A DNA stretch of 64,000 nucleotides. It comes from Styela clava (taxonomy: Eukaryota > Chordata > Ascidiacea > Stolidobranchia > Styelidae). The notes below the pieces were generated by a model. That model saw only the letters and a program-made list of their open reading frames with translations. It had not been told where the DNA came from and made no database searches. The stretch covers positions 744,001 to 808,000 of the forward strand of contig NC_135262.1 of NCBI RefSeq assembly GCF_964204865.1, in the 5' to 3' direction. The number at the start of each line of letters is the position of its first letter. Position 1 is the first letter of the stretch. Positions 46,400-58,700 of this stretch are shown here, one piece after another. A program made the translations under genes and the position numbers.

Positions 46400-48640
46400 C
46401 TCCACTGATCCATGGGCTCTAAATTTATTTGATTGTATTTTATTCCCACTCCCGCCACTTATCTCCACAAATTCACGCTGGGCAATAGGCATGGACCACC
46501 ATATATATAGATATATATAGTAGTTTTATACCGCTCGCCCCCATTATCCCAATTTTAATTTTCAGATTTATCATATGTCACTAAATTACAATTTTGGTCA
46601 ATTGTCTTTAGATTTTTTTCTTTCTGCGACCACTTCACACTTTTCTTCACCTCAATTCGGTCGATTATTACACATACTGTGTTCAGGATGTGCGCCATCT
46701 TGGTGCGCATACTTCTGGAGGCCCAGGCAAGCGGTACAGTCGTTTTCATCTTTAGTTGCCGAGTTGGCCAACCCTTCGAAGCAAGATTAGCGGGTTGGCC
46801 ACGACTGGCGTTGATTCAAGTGTTATATATAAACTTCAATTATATATTCACCAGATCGCGAGTTACTTGACGATCATCCGTCATTTATTTCATATTTCTT
46901 TGGGGGGCTGGCCCAGTTAGATAGGCCGCAATATTTACTTTTATGATGACATTTGTTATTTTCATTACATGCTTAATTAATTTCTTATTTAGGTTAAATA
47001 TCATTTGTATAAATACTGTTTTAGCCCGCCCGTGTGGGGGAGGCCAGGGTTACTGGCGATGTACCGCAATGAAAGTACTCATGGTCAAAAAAATGTATGT
47101 ATGTTTAGTAGTCGACCGTATTTCGCTCAGAGATGTATGAGTATACATAACTTCTGAGCAAAACTTTGTCATTTCAGTGACAGCCCGTAAGTTTGATTAG
47201 AGATCACATTATTCTTAAAACCGAACTAAAAAAGCGCGAAAATAAATTCCAGCCATGACGTAAACTCACTTAACCTTGAACTCATTCCGCACGAATGAAC
47301 CCGAATCAACTTTGTTTCCCGCCACTCGAAGATTATCGAGGGCGTTGAGCATAATTTACGGATCATTCGAACTGAAAGAAATACCTAGCTAGAATACATT
47401 CCTTAAACTTTGTTTTCGCCACTTCTAAGAGGCCACGTATGAACGTTATGAGAGAAGACTTCCACTTGGTACCATTCAAAGCAATAATTCAAGTAGGACA
47501 GGATTCACATATTTCAACCTGGGGGAGAGGAAAGCCGATTAGACGGCCTAATCATATGAAGAACCACGGCTTCTCGTCCGGTTACCATTGACTTTGATTT
47601 GTTTGAGTTTTGACTACAATGCGTTCATTATTTTGCTTTCCTCTGTTGAATTTTAGCATTCGACGAAATGAATACAATATCTTATCAAAACTCATTAAAA
47701 GCAGGACAAGGAGTAAGGGAGCCACAAGTATTCAGGGTCTTTAAAAAGGCACAAAAGATGAAAGTCTGGAAACCACTGGCGTTATAATATTTAAGCCTGG
47801 CCGTATAGCCAAGAATTTTCTAAAGAGGGAGGGTTTTGACGTTTTTAATTCAGGATGGAAAACGTAAATTTTCATGAGTCTTGAGTGTATATAAATCGTT
47901 TCAAGGTACGAAAAATTGATGTTTATGATATGCTTTTCTTACATTATAAAAGGAGGATGGGTCCGCCCTCAGCGCTACGTCCCTGCACTGGAGGGTATTT
48001 CATAGAGACTGAGATGCCAGAAAAAGCCTCTGACACGAGACAACAATTCAATTTAACACGGACAGGGGAACAGTTAAGTTAGCCCTTCGAAATAAATCCA
48101 CAAATTTTTTCGAATAAACCTAAAACACAGAATAACAATTTCTTTTAATAGCGCAACTGAACCGGCACCGCCCACGTACCTCGGGGCGAGGAATAAATTC
48201 GGCATAAAATATGCGAAGAATTTTCTCTCGTTTCGCCAGGATTTTGTGGTATTTCATCGAAAATAGGCAGTTCGAGACAAGCTTAAAGTCTTGCGTCAAT
48301 GGGTACTTACTGGCGCCTAATGCACCACCCCTTCACTGAATACTAGCATCATTTGAGTATGACTCAGACGATCAGCCGCAAATACGTAGCTGTAAATGTT
48401 GTTCCCACACAGATTCGTGTTCGTATTACAGGGGCAGTGGCGTATCTAGGGTGTGGCAGCCATGGGCGCTGTTTGAAAAAGGCGCAGAATCGGTGAAGTC
48501 TTTTATTCGTAAACAATTTTAGCAAAATAATTTCAACTTGGAAATAATTGAAATTCGTATTTCTAGAGTATAACGTACAAGTGATTTGGTTTCTGCGAGA
48601 CTAACTACTTATCCTTCTTCTATTATTTTGTGCCGGTGGA
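46400..48640. other. Intergenic, repeat fragments
   Basis: M1 one-ended fragment at 46677-46734. A 47-bp repeat copy is at about 47125-47170. A SINE tail fragment (minus) is at 47495-47590. A 'CGTAGC'-ended hAT-like fragment is at 47795-47995. A GGCGTATCTAGGG-type end lies at about 48433, with a partner-like fragment at 29165-29290. No gene seen. Confidence 0.45.
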
Positions 48641-48649
48641 TCCGTATGC

Positions 48650-49008
48650 GTATGACGTAATAATGCTGTAGCAAGAGTAAAGACGAGAATATCGGTTGGA
48701 AACCGAAGACTTATCGATCGATAGTTAGGGGATCCCCCAAAACAGAAACTGCAGTTTCGATTCATCCGCTCTTGTAACTTGCGCACTACGCATCGCACAC
48801 ACACACTCGGCGGGTTTCAAAATTCTCTCGCTTTACAAAAATCTAGATTGCTATATCAATAATTGATTGATAACTCGCTAATTATACGACATAATTCGCC
48901 CAAAATCAATAGACTTCTGGTCCGAGATAAGATGAATGCACATGCAAAATCTGGAGCAGATTCAATCTCGCTTTCGTGAGATATCGCGTGCATCTAACAG
49001 ACACACAC

Positions 49009-49043
<35 letters not shown>

Positions 49044-49095
49044 TACAGACAAATACCTATCAATATACTTACCGATCTTAAGATCGATAAGTAAT
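48650..49095 (-). mobile_element. Repeat element, family A, with (CAGA)n tract
   Basis: Matches, in reverse orientation, bases 63001-63291 over most of its length: GATCGATAAGTCTTCGG, GGGGATCCCC, GCATGTGCATTCATC, GCGAGATTGAATCTGC, TTGATAGGTAT and ATTACTTATCGAT all occur in both. An ACAC/ACAG microsatellite (about 48995-49045) sits in this copy. It ends with the near-palindrome ACTTACCGATCTTAAGATCGATAAGT. Confidence 0.85.
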
Positions 49096-51091
49096 AACTA
49101 TCCTAAGTGATACAAGAGTCCTACTGCACACTAACACAAATATATTTCCGTGACGATTCGTCTGACCAAGGTCAGACTTCTTCAGACATACATAGTTCAA
49201 CTATAACATGTCTGTTGTCCTATTATAACGCAGCAGTCCTAAACTGCAGTTCTACTTGTTGGGGTGCATGTCGGACATCTGTGTCTTAGGCCAAAAAGGT
49301 CTTAATAAACATGTATCCCGTCTCTCTTATACTGTTTAATTATTATGCAGATACTGTTACAGTTTTGAGGCAAATAAACATACAAATCCATATCCCGAGC
49401 AGGTTGAATAAAAATACAATACCTTTTTTAGTATTGGGATCCCTACGTGGGACACCCTGTAAGTGCGAGTGAACTGAATTTAACATCTGCCCGATACTGA
49501 TCCCATAACGGCATGACCGACATAGACTGGCAAATGGACGAGAGGCCGTGGTTTGCCACACGTTTCATCGGCTTTTTTCTCCCCCGGGATAAATATAAAA
49601 ATTCCATTCCAGGATTAAGCCGTCTGATCGGCTTTCCACTCCTCTGGATAAATACGAAAATCGTATAGTGAGCTCATTTCCGACGCAATCACTACGTCAT
49701 ATTATACATTGTTTTGTAAGAAAGCCACGTACCAATCGATTATTCGTTAACAGAGGATTTATAAACCGCCATTGATTGGTAATTGAGTCGTCATAATCGA
49801 TACTTTTTGTTTTGACATCTGTCGAACGAGAGATATGTAGAAAGAGGAAATTCGTTAAATATACTTGAATTTTACAGTAATTGTATTTACTTTTTTGGAT
49901 CAAATAAACGACTATTTTAATAAAGATATTCACGGGCTCCGAATAAGCCTTTCCACGAGAAAACACATTGATATGCAATAACTCATTTTTATTTTGGTGA
50001 TACGAAATCTTTCCGATTCGGTATTGTTCACGCAACATATTACACCCTTGATGGGGATGATTGGTGGGTGAGAGGGGCTGGCATGGGATTTGAACATCGT
50101 CAACATATTTAACCCCACTCAACGCCCCCCCCCCCCCCATTTCTCCCCCAAACTATGCATAAAAAAACGAACAATTTTAATTCTATTTAAGCCAAGAGAT
50201 CTTTATGATTACCATAAAATGCAAGTTAAATTGACTGTTTTTGTACGCTTATAATAAATCAACCACGGAATTCGATTTTTCATTGGCGAGTGCTTTGGGA
50301 TTCATGCTTTCAAAAAGTGTGTCATCTGAGACAAAAGAGTAGGAAGGCTTTGAGCTGCCTTATTGACAGCAGGTTCGGAATAGACGGGTAGGCAGCAGGT
50401 TGAGAATGAAATGGGTACGTGGCAGGAATCGCCTTTTCAATGGCGTCAAATGGTACCTGCGCGACATATACCCTCACAAGTATAATAACAGTTAATCTCT
50501 CAGTACATGTCAATGACCTGCCGATTAGTAAGAAAGTTTATTTTGTCACGTGGAATATATATTTGTGTTCTTGGAATCAGTATTGGATACAAGTCCATAA
50601 ACCCTGACTCGCGAGTCAACTCGAGACACGGCCACGGGCCATCTTAGTCTATGGTTAAGTCGGTGATCTTTCAAATTGGAGTGATAGAAAAAGTGTAATG
50701 TATAAGTATAGGTGAACTTTTCAATCTTTTTTTAAATGCAATTTTGCGGCATTTCAAGTAAGACATATTTTTACACGCTTTTTTCAACACCATTCAGCTC
50801 TAAGGAAATTGGAAGTGTGATGGCAAGTACATTCCCAACGCTTATCCCAATTGTCAACGGCAGAGTCCAAATACGGAAGTTGTTATTCAGGACTTTCAGA
50901 CTATTTTTCAAATCTCGCACTAACAAAGAAGCCGAAACTACGCTATAAAGTTGTCAATAGTACTATTGTATCGCCTTCCACAAAATCGGATATACTTGCG
51001 CGTCATATAGGTACTTTCTGTTGTGCAATTCATGAAAAGGCTTTCCCTTATCGATGACCGAATACGATCGAAGTAGTGCAATCTCTTACGA
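49096..51091. other. Intergenic, SINE pieces
   Basis: Diverged SINE tails at about 49500-49605 and 49610-49665 (plus). A C homopolymer lies near 50126-50139. ORFs present are short and unremarkable. No gene seen. Confidence 0.45.
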
Positions 51092-51300
51092 CAGCATTTT
51101 CCAACCTTTTGTTTGTGCATGCCCAGGGGGGAAGATTCACACGAAAAAAAAATGCTGCTCAAAAATAAAACTCATTTTGTGTTTGTTAATGTGTACTTTA
51201 TGCCTTTGAAAGTTTGTAAACATGTAGGCAGGAATAAAGGTCAACTCTTCTTTTGCATCTCTGCCTGATTATTCCTCAGCGCACCTTCCGGGGACCGCTG
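51092..51300. mobile_element. hAT-like MITE
   Basis: Ends CAGCATTTTCCAACC and CCGGGGACCGCTG-like (complement CAGCGGTCCCCGG). Flanks tcttacga / tcttatgc match at 6 of 8. The 209-base length is typical of a MITE. Confidence 0.65.
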
Positions 51301-54300
51301 TCTTATGCGCTTACACTTTATTTAAGCCGGCGTTCAGTTCATTCCGCATCGCCAATCCTGTTTACCAAGAGTGCCCACTCACTCCTGGGCACTCACGCCC
51401 GACTCGACCTAAGCGAGCCGTCGTCTTACCAATTTAAGTTTAAGGATAAGTTGGCAGCGTTTATTTTGCATAGGTGAAGGCACGCCACGATTTCTCAAAG
51501 CTCGCTGATTGCAAACAAGCGCAGCTTTCGGATTAGCGAAACTTATGAGTAATTACTGGTAAAAAATTCTATGTGAAAATGATTTTTTTTGCATTGGTAA
51601 TCAAAATATGCGGCCATAAAATCACTACATGTGGTTTATTATGCAAGCAAATTGTTACGTCGCGAGATTTCACCAATTTCATTAAAATATGGGTTGCTTG
51701 AAAAAAGGTGGCAACCGCTGCTATATATTACCGGCGAAGTCGTAAATCGCTAACGACCTGTTCGCCTGAATAGCTATTTAACCATTCCGTGTTCCGACAT
51801 GTACCGGTACCGGACGAGAGATGGTGGTATTGGTATGCCATATTATTAAGCCGTCTTATTGTCGACTTATTTCCTCCCTAAACAAATATATAAACCCTGT
51901 GCCACAATGAAGTCATCTTATCGGCTTTCCTCTCCGTTTTGTAATATAAACCCCCCACTATAATGCCGGCGTGGATCGCTAACAGCGTGGATCAAACATT
52001 CCGATGTTTACTTCGTCGACTACTACAAAGTTTTATTACGTCATAAATACATCGTGGAACGAACTTTAGATCGTCGTACTTTGGTCGGACTCGCGTGATT
52101 CTCTGGAATGTTATTAATGTTAAAAGTTGGAAAACAAATTAAATCTATTGGGAAGTTTTCGGAAATCGAAATTAAATGTTGTCGAATCGTTTATTTGTGG
52201 ATATCTTGGTGGATGTTGGATGATTTACATTGTGAGATCACGGCATCCGTCATTTTTTTTTGTATATAATGACGTGAAACGTCGCTTACACGTGTCAGTT
52301 ATCTCTCACTGCAAATGCTGCAAAGTTGCAATTAAACAAACATTATTAAACAATCGGATAATAAAGATTTCACTAGAAAAGATTTTATAGCGATTTCGAA
52401 GGAATGATTATTTTCAAAAGAATTTACTCTTAACAAGATCACGCGGTGACGCATTTACTATTGAAGAAGACTCGTAGCTTAGCAAAGTTACTGGAACTGT
52501 GTAGATTTATTGTGGTGAATCACGCGCCAACCAATGGCACGAGACTTTTAACAGTTTTAAGTAGTTCAGTCAACATCTATGAGGTACAACAGCCCGGAAG
52601 TTCTATACAGTCGCGTCTTTTTTGTGTGTGTTATTTCTGGCCAAAGCCTCGTCTTACAAGGTTTGTGTTTTTTTGTGAGTGTGTGCTGTAGAGCGGGCAC
52701 ATGATATTTCTTATGTTTTAAACATTTTTAAAGATTTACTCGCTCTCAAGAATTCTCCATTTTTGATTTGTGCGTATTATGGAGTTTTCAAAATAATTTA
52801 ACTACCTATCTTTGGGTAGTGCGTCCCGAAAACTGATTCGGGTTTGCTTTCGATTTCTTAGTATCACGACTCGAAGCGGGCTATATATAGATGTATCTTA
52901 ATTAAAAGTAGAGTACGATACGATACTTGAAGATTTACGTAAGTGAAGAGCGTGACGCACGCTCACGTTACGACAACAGAAACGAGAGAAAATCGCTCCT
53001 CGCTATTCGAACGTTGTCAGTTTATGAGAAATAAAAATAAATTTCACAATCATTTTGATAAAAAAATGCCAAATAAATAGATTTTGTTTGACTTTATTTG
53101 TATTCATTATTTTGTACGGCATCATCATTTTCCATGCGATTAACCCATTTCATAGGCTTTCTCGCTTCATAGGCCCGTCAAAATGAATTTTGAAACATTT
53201 ATGAATTTTAAACGGTAAACTGGACGGTTATTTTTATTTATCGCAAATGCGTCTAAAACGAATGACTGTTTAACTATTACCGCATCCGACGTTCGCTGAT
53301 AACTAAACGATAAATCTTGATTCGCCGAATCAAGCCGTTTCCCTTCCATCAGAGACAATGCACAACAATATTGTTATATACCATTTATGCTTCCATGTAA
53401 TAAAAAAAAAACAGTCAAGTTGATTCTATAAAACCTTTTTTGAATTATATTTCTTCGGTGGACCACCAAATATGTATTTTTACTTTCTGGATAGATCCAA
53501 AAACTCATTTTTAAAACAGAATCGAATTCTTAATGGCAAAATACACGCATAGCGACATACCGTAGCAACGAGAGAGAAATTGTCACCGGCGTTTTTAAAT
53601 GACGTAATCCCAAACAAGCGATCTGATTGGCTGATAAAAAGTGGCCTGATTTTGAGCCGACACCCATGCGATGCGCTTCGAGAATTTTATTTAAATTTCA
53701 AACATGATCGTTCAGAATTATGTTATATTCGAGTGCTTATGTATGAGTTAAGCGCGATTTAGATTACGGAATTTGGAAATTTTTGAATGGAAAAAAAATC
53801 TCCGGAATATCTTCGAGGTGTTACTTTTTATGGTGAATTTCTTCGACTCTCGGTTAGTTTGTGAGTGAGGCGTGGGGCGCAAGGTTTCTTATTTTCATAA
53901 TAGTCTTGAGGTAGGTTGGCTTGTGTTTTTGATTATGTTTGAGGTTTCAGAATTCTAATAAGTTTGATTAGTACCGCCGGGACATCTACTACTGACTACC
54001 GGTACCTGAAACGGTATTATATCAGTATATTAACCGTAAGCCAATATACCGGTACCGGTACCGTTCGTTTTGAACTTTCAGACTTTCGCAAATCAGAAAA
54101 TCGTAATGTCAGTAATGTATCACGGTACCAGATGTTATTTCATCCAAGTCAGTAAGCACTGTATCGATTAGAAGATTATTACTGTATTAAGACAGGATTT
54201 TATGGTTGAGTATTTAAGTATTGCTGTATTGTGCCGCAATGATATATTGATATTAGATATCTAGATATCGCAAATAAATTCAAAAATTGCTATTCCTTTA

Positions 54301-55784
54301 TTCCAATTATTAAAATGTTTTCCGTAAATTGGTCTGTTGATATAGTGGACAGATTGGTATTATCAAACACAGATAAACACAAATCATTATGTATCGAATA
54401 GTAACCTATGTCTGTATATTCAGTAAGTTACATGCTAACAGGAGATGTTCACTGCCTGACTGCTTAAACTAAAATTTGAAATGTTTGAGGCAGAAAAGTG
54501 AGGTGTTTCAGATTACTGGTTTAGTGTTTTTGTGCGATACTTTTGACAATATTATGTATTCAGCCATTGTATGATTGTTTCTTATTTTTGTTTCATTATT
54601 CTTTTGCCCTGTTAAGCTAATGAGGAAATATTTGATTTGATTTGGACTAAAATTCTCCCAGACGTTGGTCAGATAAGTTTTATTTATTCTGCAATTAAGT
54701 TTTGTTTGTAGGAGATAAATTTAATGACATTCTTGTTTGCTAATCATCAACATAGGTTATACTTATAGTGTTCAAATATTCCCGAAATGATGTCATACTA
54801 TATTTTTATAAAGCTATTTTTACCCTCTAGATAAGCAAGTTTTTTTTATTAGATAGACATTTACCTCAATTCTCAGTTATTGAAGATATTCAAGATTATG
54901 TCTTACTGTCTTATGCTCATGTTTTGGATTTTTTTTTACAAAATTGACCTGGACCTGAACGCTTAGTTTTTGAGAGTAAAAGGTTCCATTTTTGTTGCTT
55001 ATTATGTGTCAGTGGATTTATTTATGCTGGATATGCCTTGTTTATGGGTTATCGGACATTTTTGGCTTTTGGCCACAAAAATGGGTAAATCTGGAAATTT
55101 TCTTTATTAAATATATTCCGGAATTAATTTTTGATATGAAATATTGAATATATTCAATTTGTGTAAATTAAACATAAATTCATAGAAATTGAATTTTGGA
55201 AGCAGAAAAATCTATTTGGCAGTGTTCCGACTTTCCATTTTACAATGTAAGGGGCTAAATGAGGTCTATTTTTGTCTTGGTTGTCAGATATTATATGCAT
55301 TTTCAAATGATACATTGAGTTTGGATCTCCCTCCTAACCCTGTATTGGCAAAATGTGACCCCATTGACCAAATCTGTTGGGTGATTCAATATGCCTGATA
55401 CTACCACAAACCAAATTTAAATGTTTTAGCTAAAAAATAGCTTGAGGAATTTGTCTAGATTGCGATTAAATTTAATTTTGGCGCAATGTTCATTGTTTTC
55501 CATTTTATTTTTGTAACACTGTAAATAAAATTCTGTTCCAAAAATGTAACTTTTTTGTCACACTTGCCTGTCTGTTTCGATGGGCAAAATGTTAGCTCCT
55601 GGTCTAAAATCCTTGCCCACCCGTGTTCTAACATAACAAAAAATCCTGCCTTGTTGCCGCTCGAAACATCCCTTATTTACGTAACCTAGATATGAATATA
55701 ATTGTGAAATCTCTGTTTCTAGGTTCCTTACTGTACAGTTCCATTTCTCATTGTAATTTATTTATTTATTCATTGTCCGCAGAC
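51301..55784. other. Long AT-rich stretch, no gene identified
   Basis: A SINE fragment lies at about 51800-51960. A TACCGG/GGTACC cluster is at 53995-54065. A family M3 copy covers about 55370-55640. A minus-strand frame at 53167-53358 (CpG-rich, no motif) is the only stretch here with coding-like composition, and I cannot support it as a gene. Confidence 0.45.
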
Positions 55785-58700
55785 ATGGATTTAAAAATTA
55801 TACTTGTTGCTATGACGATGGTTGCTATGATTCATTGTGAGGTGAGAATAGTTTTAAATAAATCATGACATGATTTTTTTTGTTTGGGAAACTGCGTAAT
55901 TTACTAATGTAAATTTATTTTCATATCGATTTCTAACATCTTATATATTCATAAATATCAGGAAAGTGGCCATTCTTGTTGTGAAATAAAATCAATGAAA
56001 AATCACTGAAGCACGACTTGTCAGAATAATTGCGCTGTAACAACAGTGTACCCATGCGGTCAATTTTCATTGTAGGATTTTAAACTTATTCAAACTAGAA
56101 GTCACTGAAGCATGACTTGTCAGAACAGTTCCATTGTAACAACAGTGTACCCATGCCGTCAATTATTAATGTAGAATTTTACCCTTATTCAAACTGAAAA
56201 TCACTTAAGCATGACTTGTCAGAACAGTTCCATTGTAACAACAGTGTACCCATGCCGTCAATTCTTAATGTAGAATTTCAACCTTATTCAAACTGAAAAT
56301 CACTGAAGCATGACTTGACAGAATAATTCCACTGTATCAACAATATACCATTTCTGCCCATCCCTGATATCATTTTTTTTTTATTCAGGATTGCAACACC
56401 GAGCTTTCTGAAACTTCTGGAGTGATAGTATCGGGGAAATACGGACATGGCATCAACTGTTCTTGGACAATAACTGCTCCAAAAGGTATTTGGATTTAAA
56501 AACTACCAATATTGGTTTTTCACAACTCTTTTCACCCTGAAATTCAAGATTTCGTAGTTCTTATATGACGGTCATTCCTTTTGCCTTATTCCTTTTGCTT
56601 CAAAAGAGGCTTCATTCAAGCACCAAATTAAATCCATAATGATATTCGGAATTCGGATATTATGCATTCCTTACTAGTTTATTATGATAGGATTTAACAT
56701 ATTTATCCCGGGGAGAGATGAGCCAAATAAGACTGTTTAATCATATGGCGAACCAAGGCCCCTCGTCCGTCTATCAGTACATGTTTGGTATGGGATTAGT
56801 TAGCCAGCTGTTTGTCTCAGATGCAAGGATTACGTGAACCACCCACAAAGGCCAGAATCCAGCGATTCTCCAGTGCGGTGGCGAGGGTATTCCTAACACT
56901 TAGCACAATACGTCACACTGCTGAGCCCGGTGAGATTTGAGGTACGAGATTTGAACCAGAGATGTGTAATCTGCTATGTCGACACAGTCAAGTCTAACGC
57001 TTCATTCGTCAAGCCGTTGTGCCAGCCTAAATGACATCTCCCTTGCTTTTTTTTTCATTTCTGTAGAATATTAATTTTGACCCTTGACCCTTTCCAGGAA
57101 ATTATGTCAAACTGGAATTCAACAAGGAAAAGTTTGATGTCGTCAGCAAGTTCATGTCTTGTAGCCACGACTACGTACAAGTGTTTTACGACTCCGCTAT
57201 CCCGAGCCCACACATCCAAACTTTCTGCAAATCGTTCGGAAATAAATTTGTCCCGAAAGACGTGATAACAAGCACGACAAATGTTCTTGTCATTAGACTT
57301 ATCAGCGATACGTTTTTCAAAAACGGGGAGGGATTTGAAGCAAAATACACTGTTGTGGATGAGTTTGGTAAGTTTCTTTTGATTTTATCTAATAGAATAG
57401 TAACAATGGGGATCTCTTATTTATTCCAAGCTGAGGAAAGCTAAGCAGGTGGCTTAATCATAGGGTGGAATTTTTCATTTGTCCCGGGTGAAAGGAAGGT
57501 ACTCCCGTAGTATGTGTACCAGGTTAGGGTTAGGCCCTAATTTCAATCTGATTTTTCATGATTTTAGTTCTATTACGAGTTTGGGGTCTGTCTGTGTTAG
57601 CCGAGTGAATATACTTCGTGCCCATAGGTTTCATTACCTTTATATAACTTGATGAAAAGTAGACTAACAAAATTAGTTACCTCCATATTGGTACACATAC
57701 TTCTGGAGCGCCGAAAGGAATAACTACATGATGGTTTTATCATAAGATAGGATTTTAGTATTTATCCTTCTGGAGAGAAAGCTGACGCGATGGCTTAATT
57801 ATAGGATAAAATTTTCCTATTTACTCCGGGGAAAGGAAAGCCAATTAGGGTGGTTGTTTCTTATGGTGAACCGTGGCTTCTCATCTTGCCAGTCCATCTT
57901 TGGTTTAAATTCCATGCCCATCCTGTGTGTAATAGATTGGCAATGTTTAACGAAAATATCCTGGTTCATCTAAATCAGCGGTTCCCAAACCGCGGCCCGT
58001 GGTAAAGATTTAATATGGCCCACTGAACTTGGGTGAACTAGTTTAGCACTTGTGTTTTTATCTTTTTGCTATCTACATATCGCCAATTGTTATGTCATTA
58101 TCACAGTTTAAGTGTATATTTGTGTAACAATTCAATTATACCAGTATCTTAGTTACATGTATTGGTATCGGCCCCTTGCGAGCTTTCCCTTCTCCTGGGC
58201 CCCGAATAATTTTTGCCCCTGGTCAATCAACTGTGGAAACCACCATTGCTCTAAAAAAAATAGCTCAGCGTTTGCTTGTTCAGGGCCATGTTCTGAGCGA
58301 AATGAGCATCATATAACAAAATATTTCTAGCCAGTTTTAATTAACTAGCTTTTCCACAAACATTGACGATCTTATTCCACTTACAGGCGAACCGATTGTA
58401 CCTGAAGAGACAGAAGGAGGTTTTGATGAAGATGACTGGGGGGAGGATACCACGGTTAGTTTGGATACATTTTTTTTTGAGGTAGTGGGGAGGGGGGAGA
58501 TTTAGGGGTAACGCATTTTCGGTGGTTAATTTTGAGGAAATTTGGCGTATTTTACGGGGGGTTACTTTTTAAAGTAAGCTGGATACTTTAAATGTGGCCA
58601 TGAGTTGCAGAATTAATTTATTGTTCGCATTTTCTCGTTTCGAGTTACCAGACAGCGTGGCAATTTTTAAAATACCTTTTATGGGATGTTTCTTTCCAGA

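Noticed and set aside
53167-53358. 63-codon minus-strand frame as an exon
   Set aside because: Codon composition looks slightly coding-like, but there is no motif, no clear splice sites and no partner exon.
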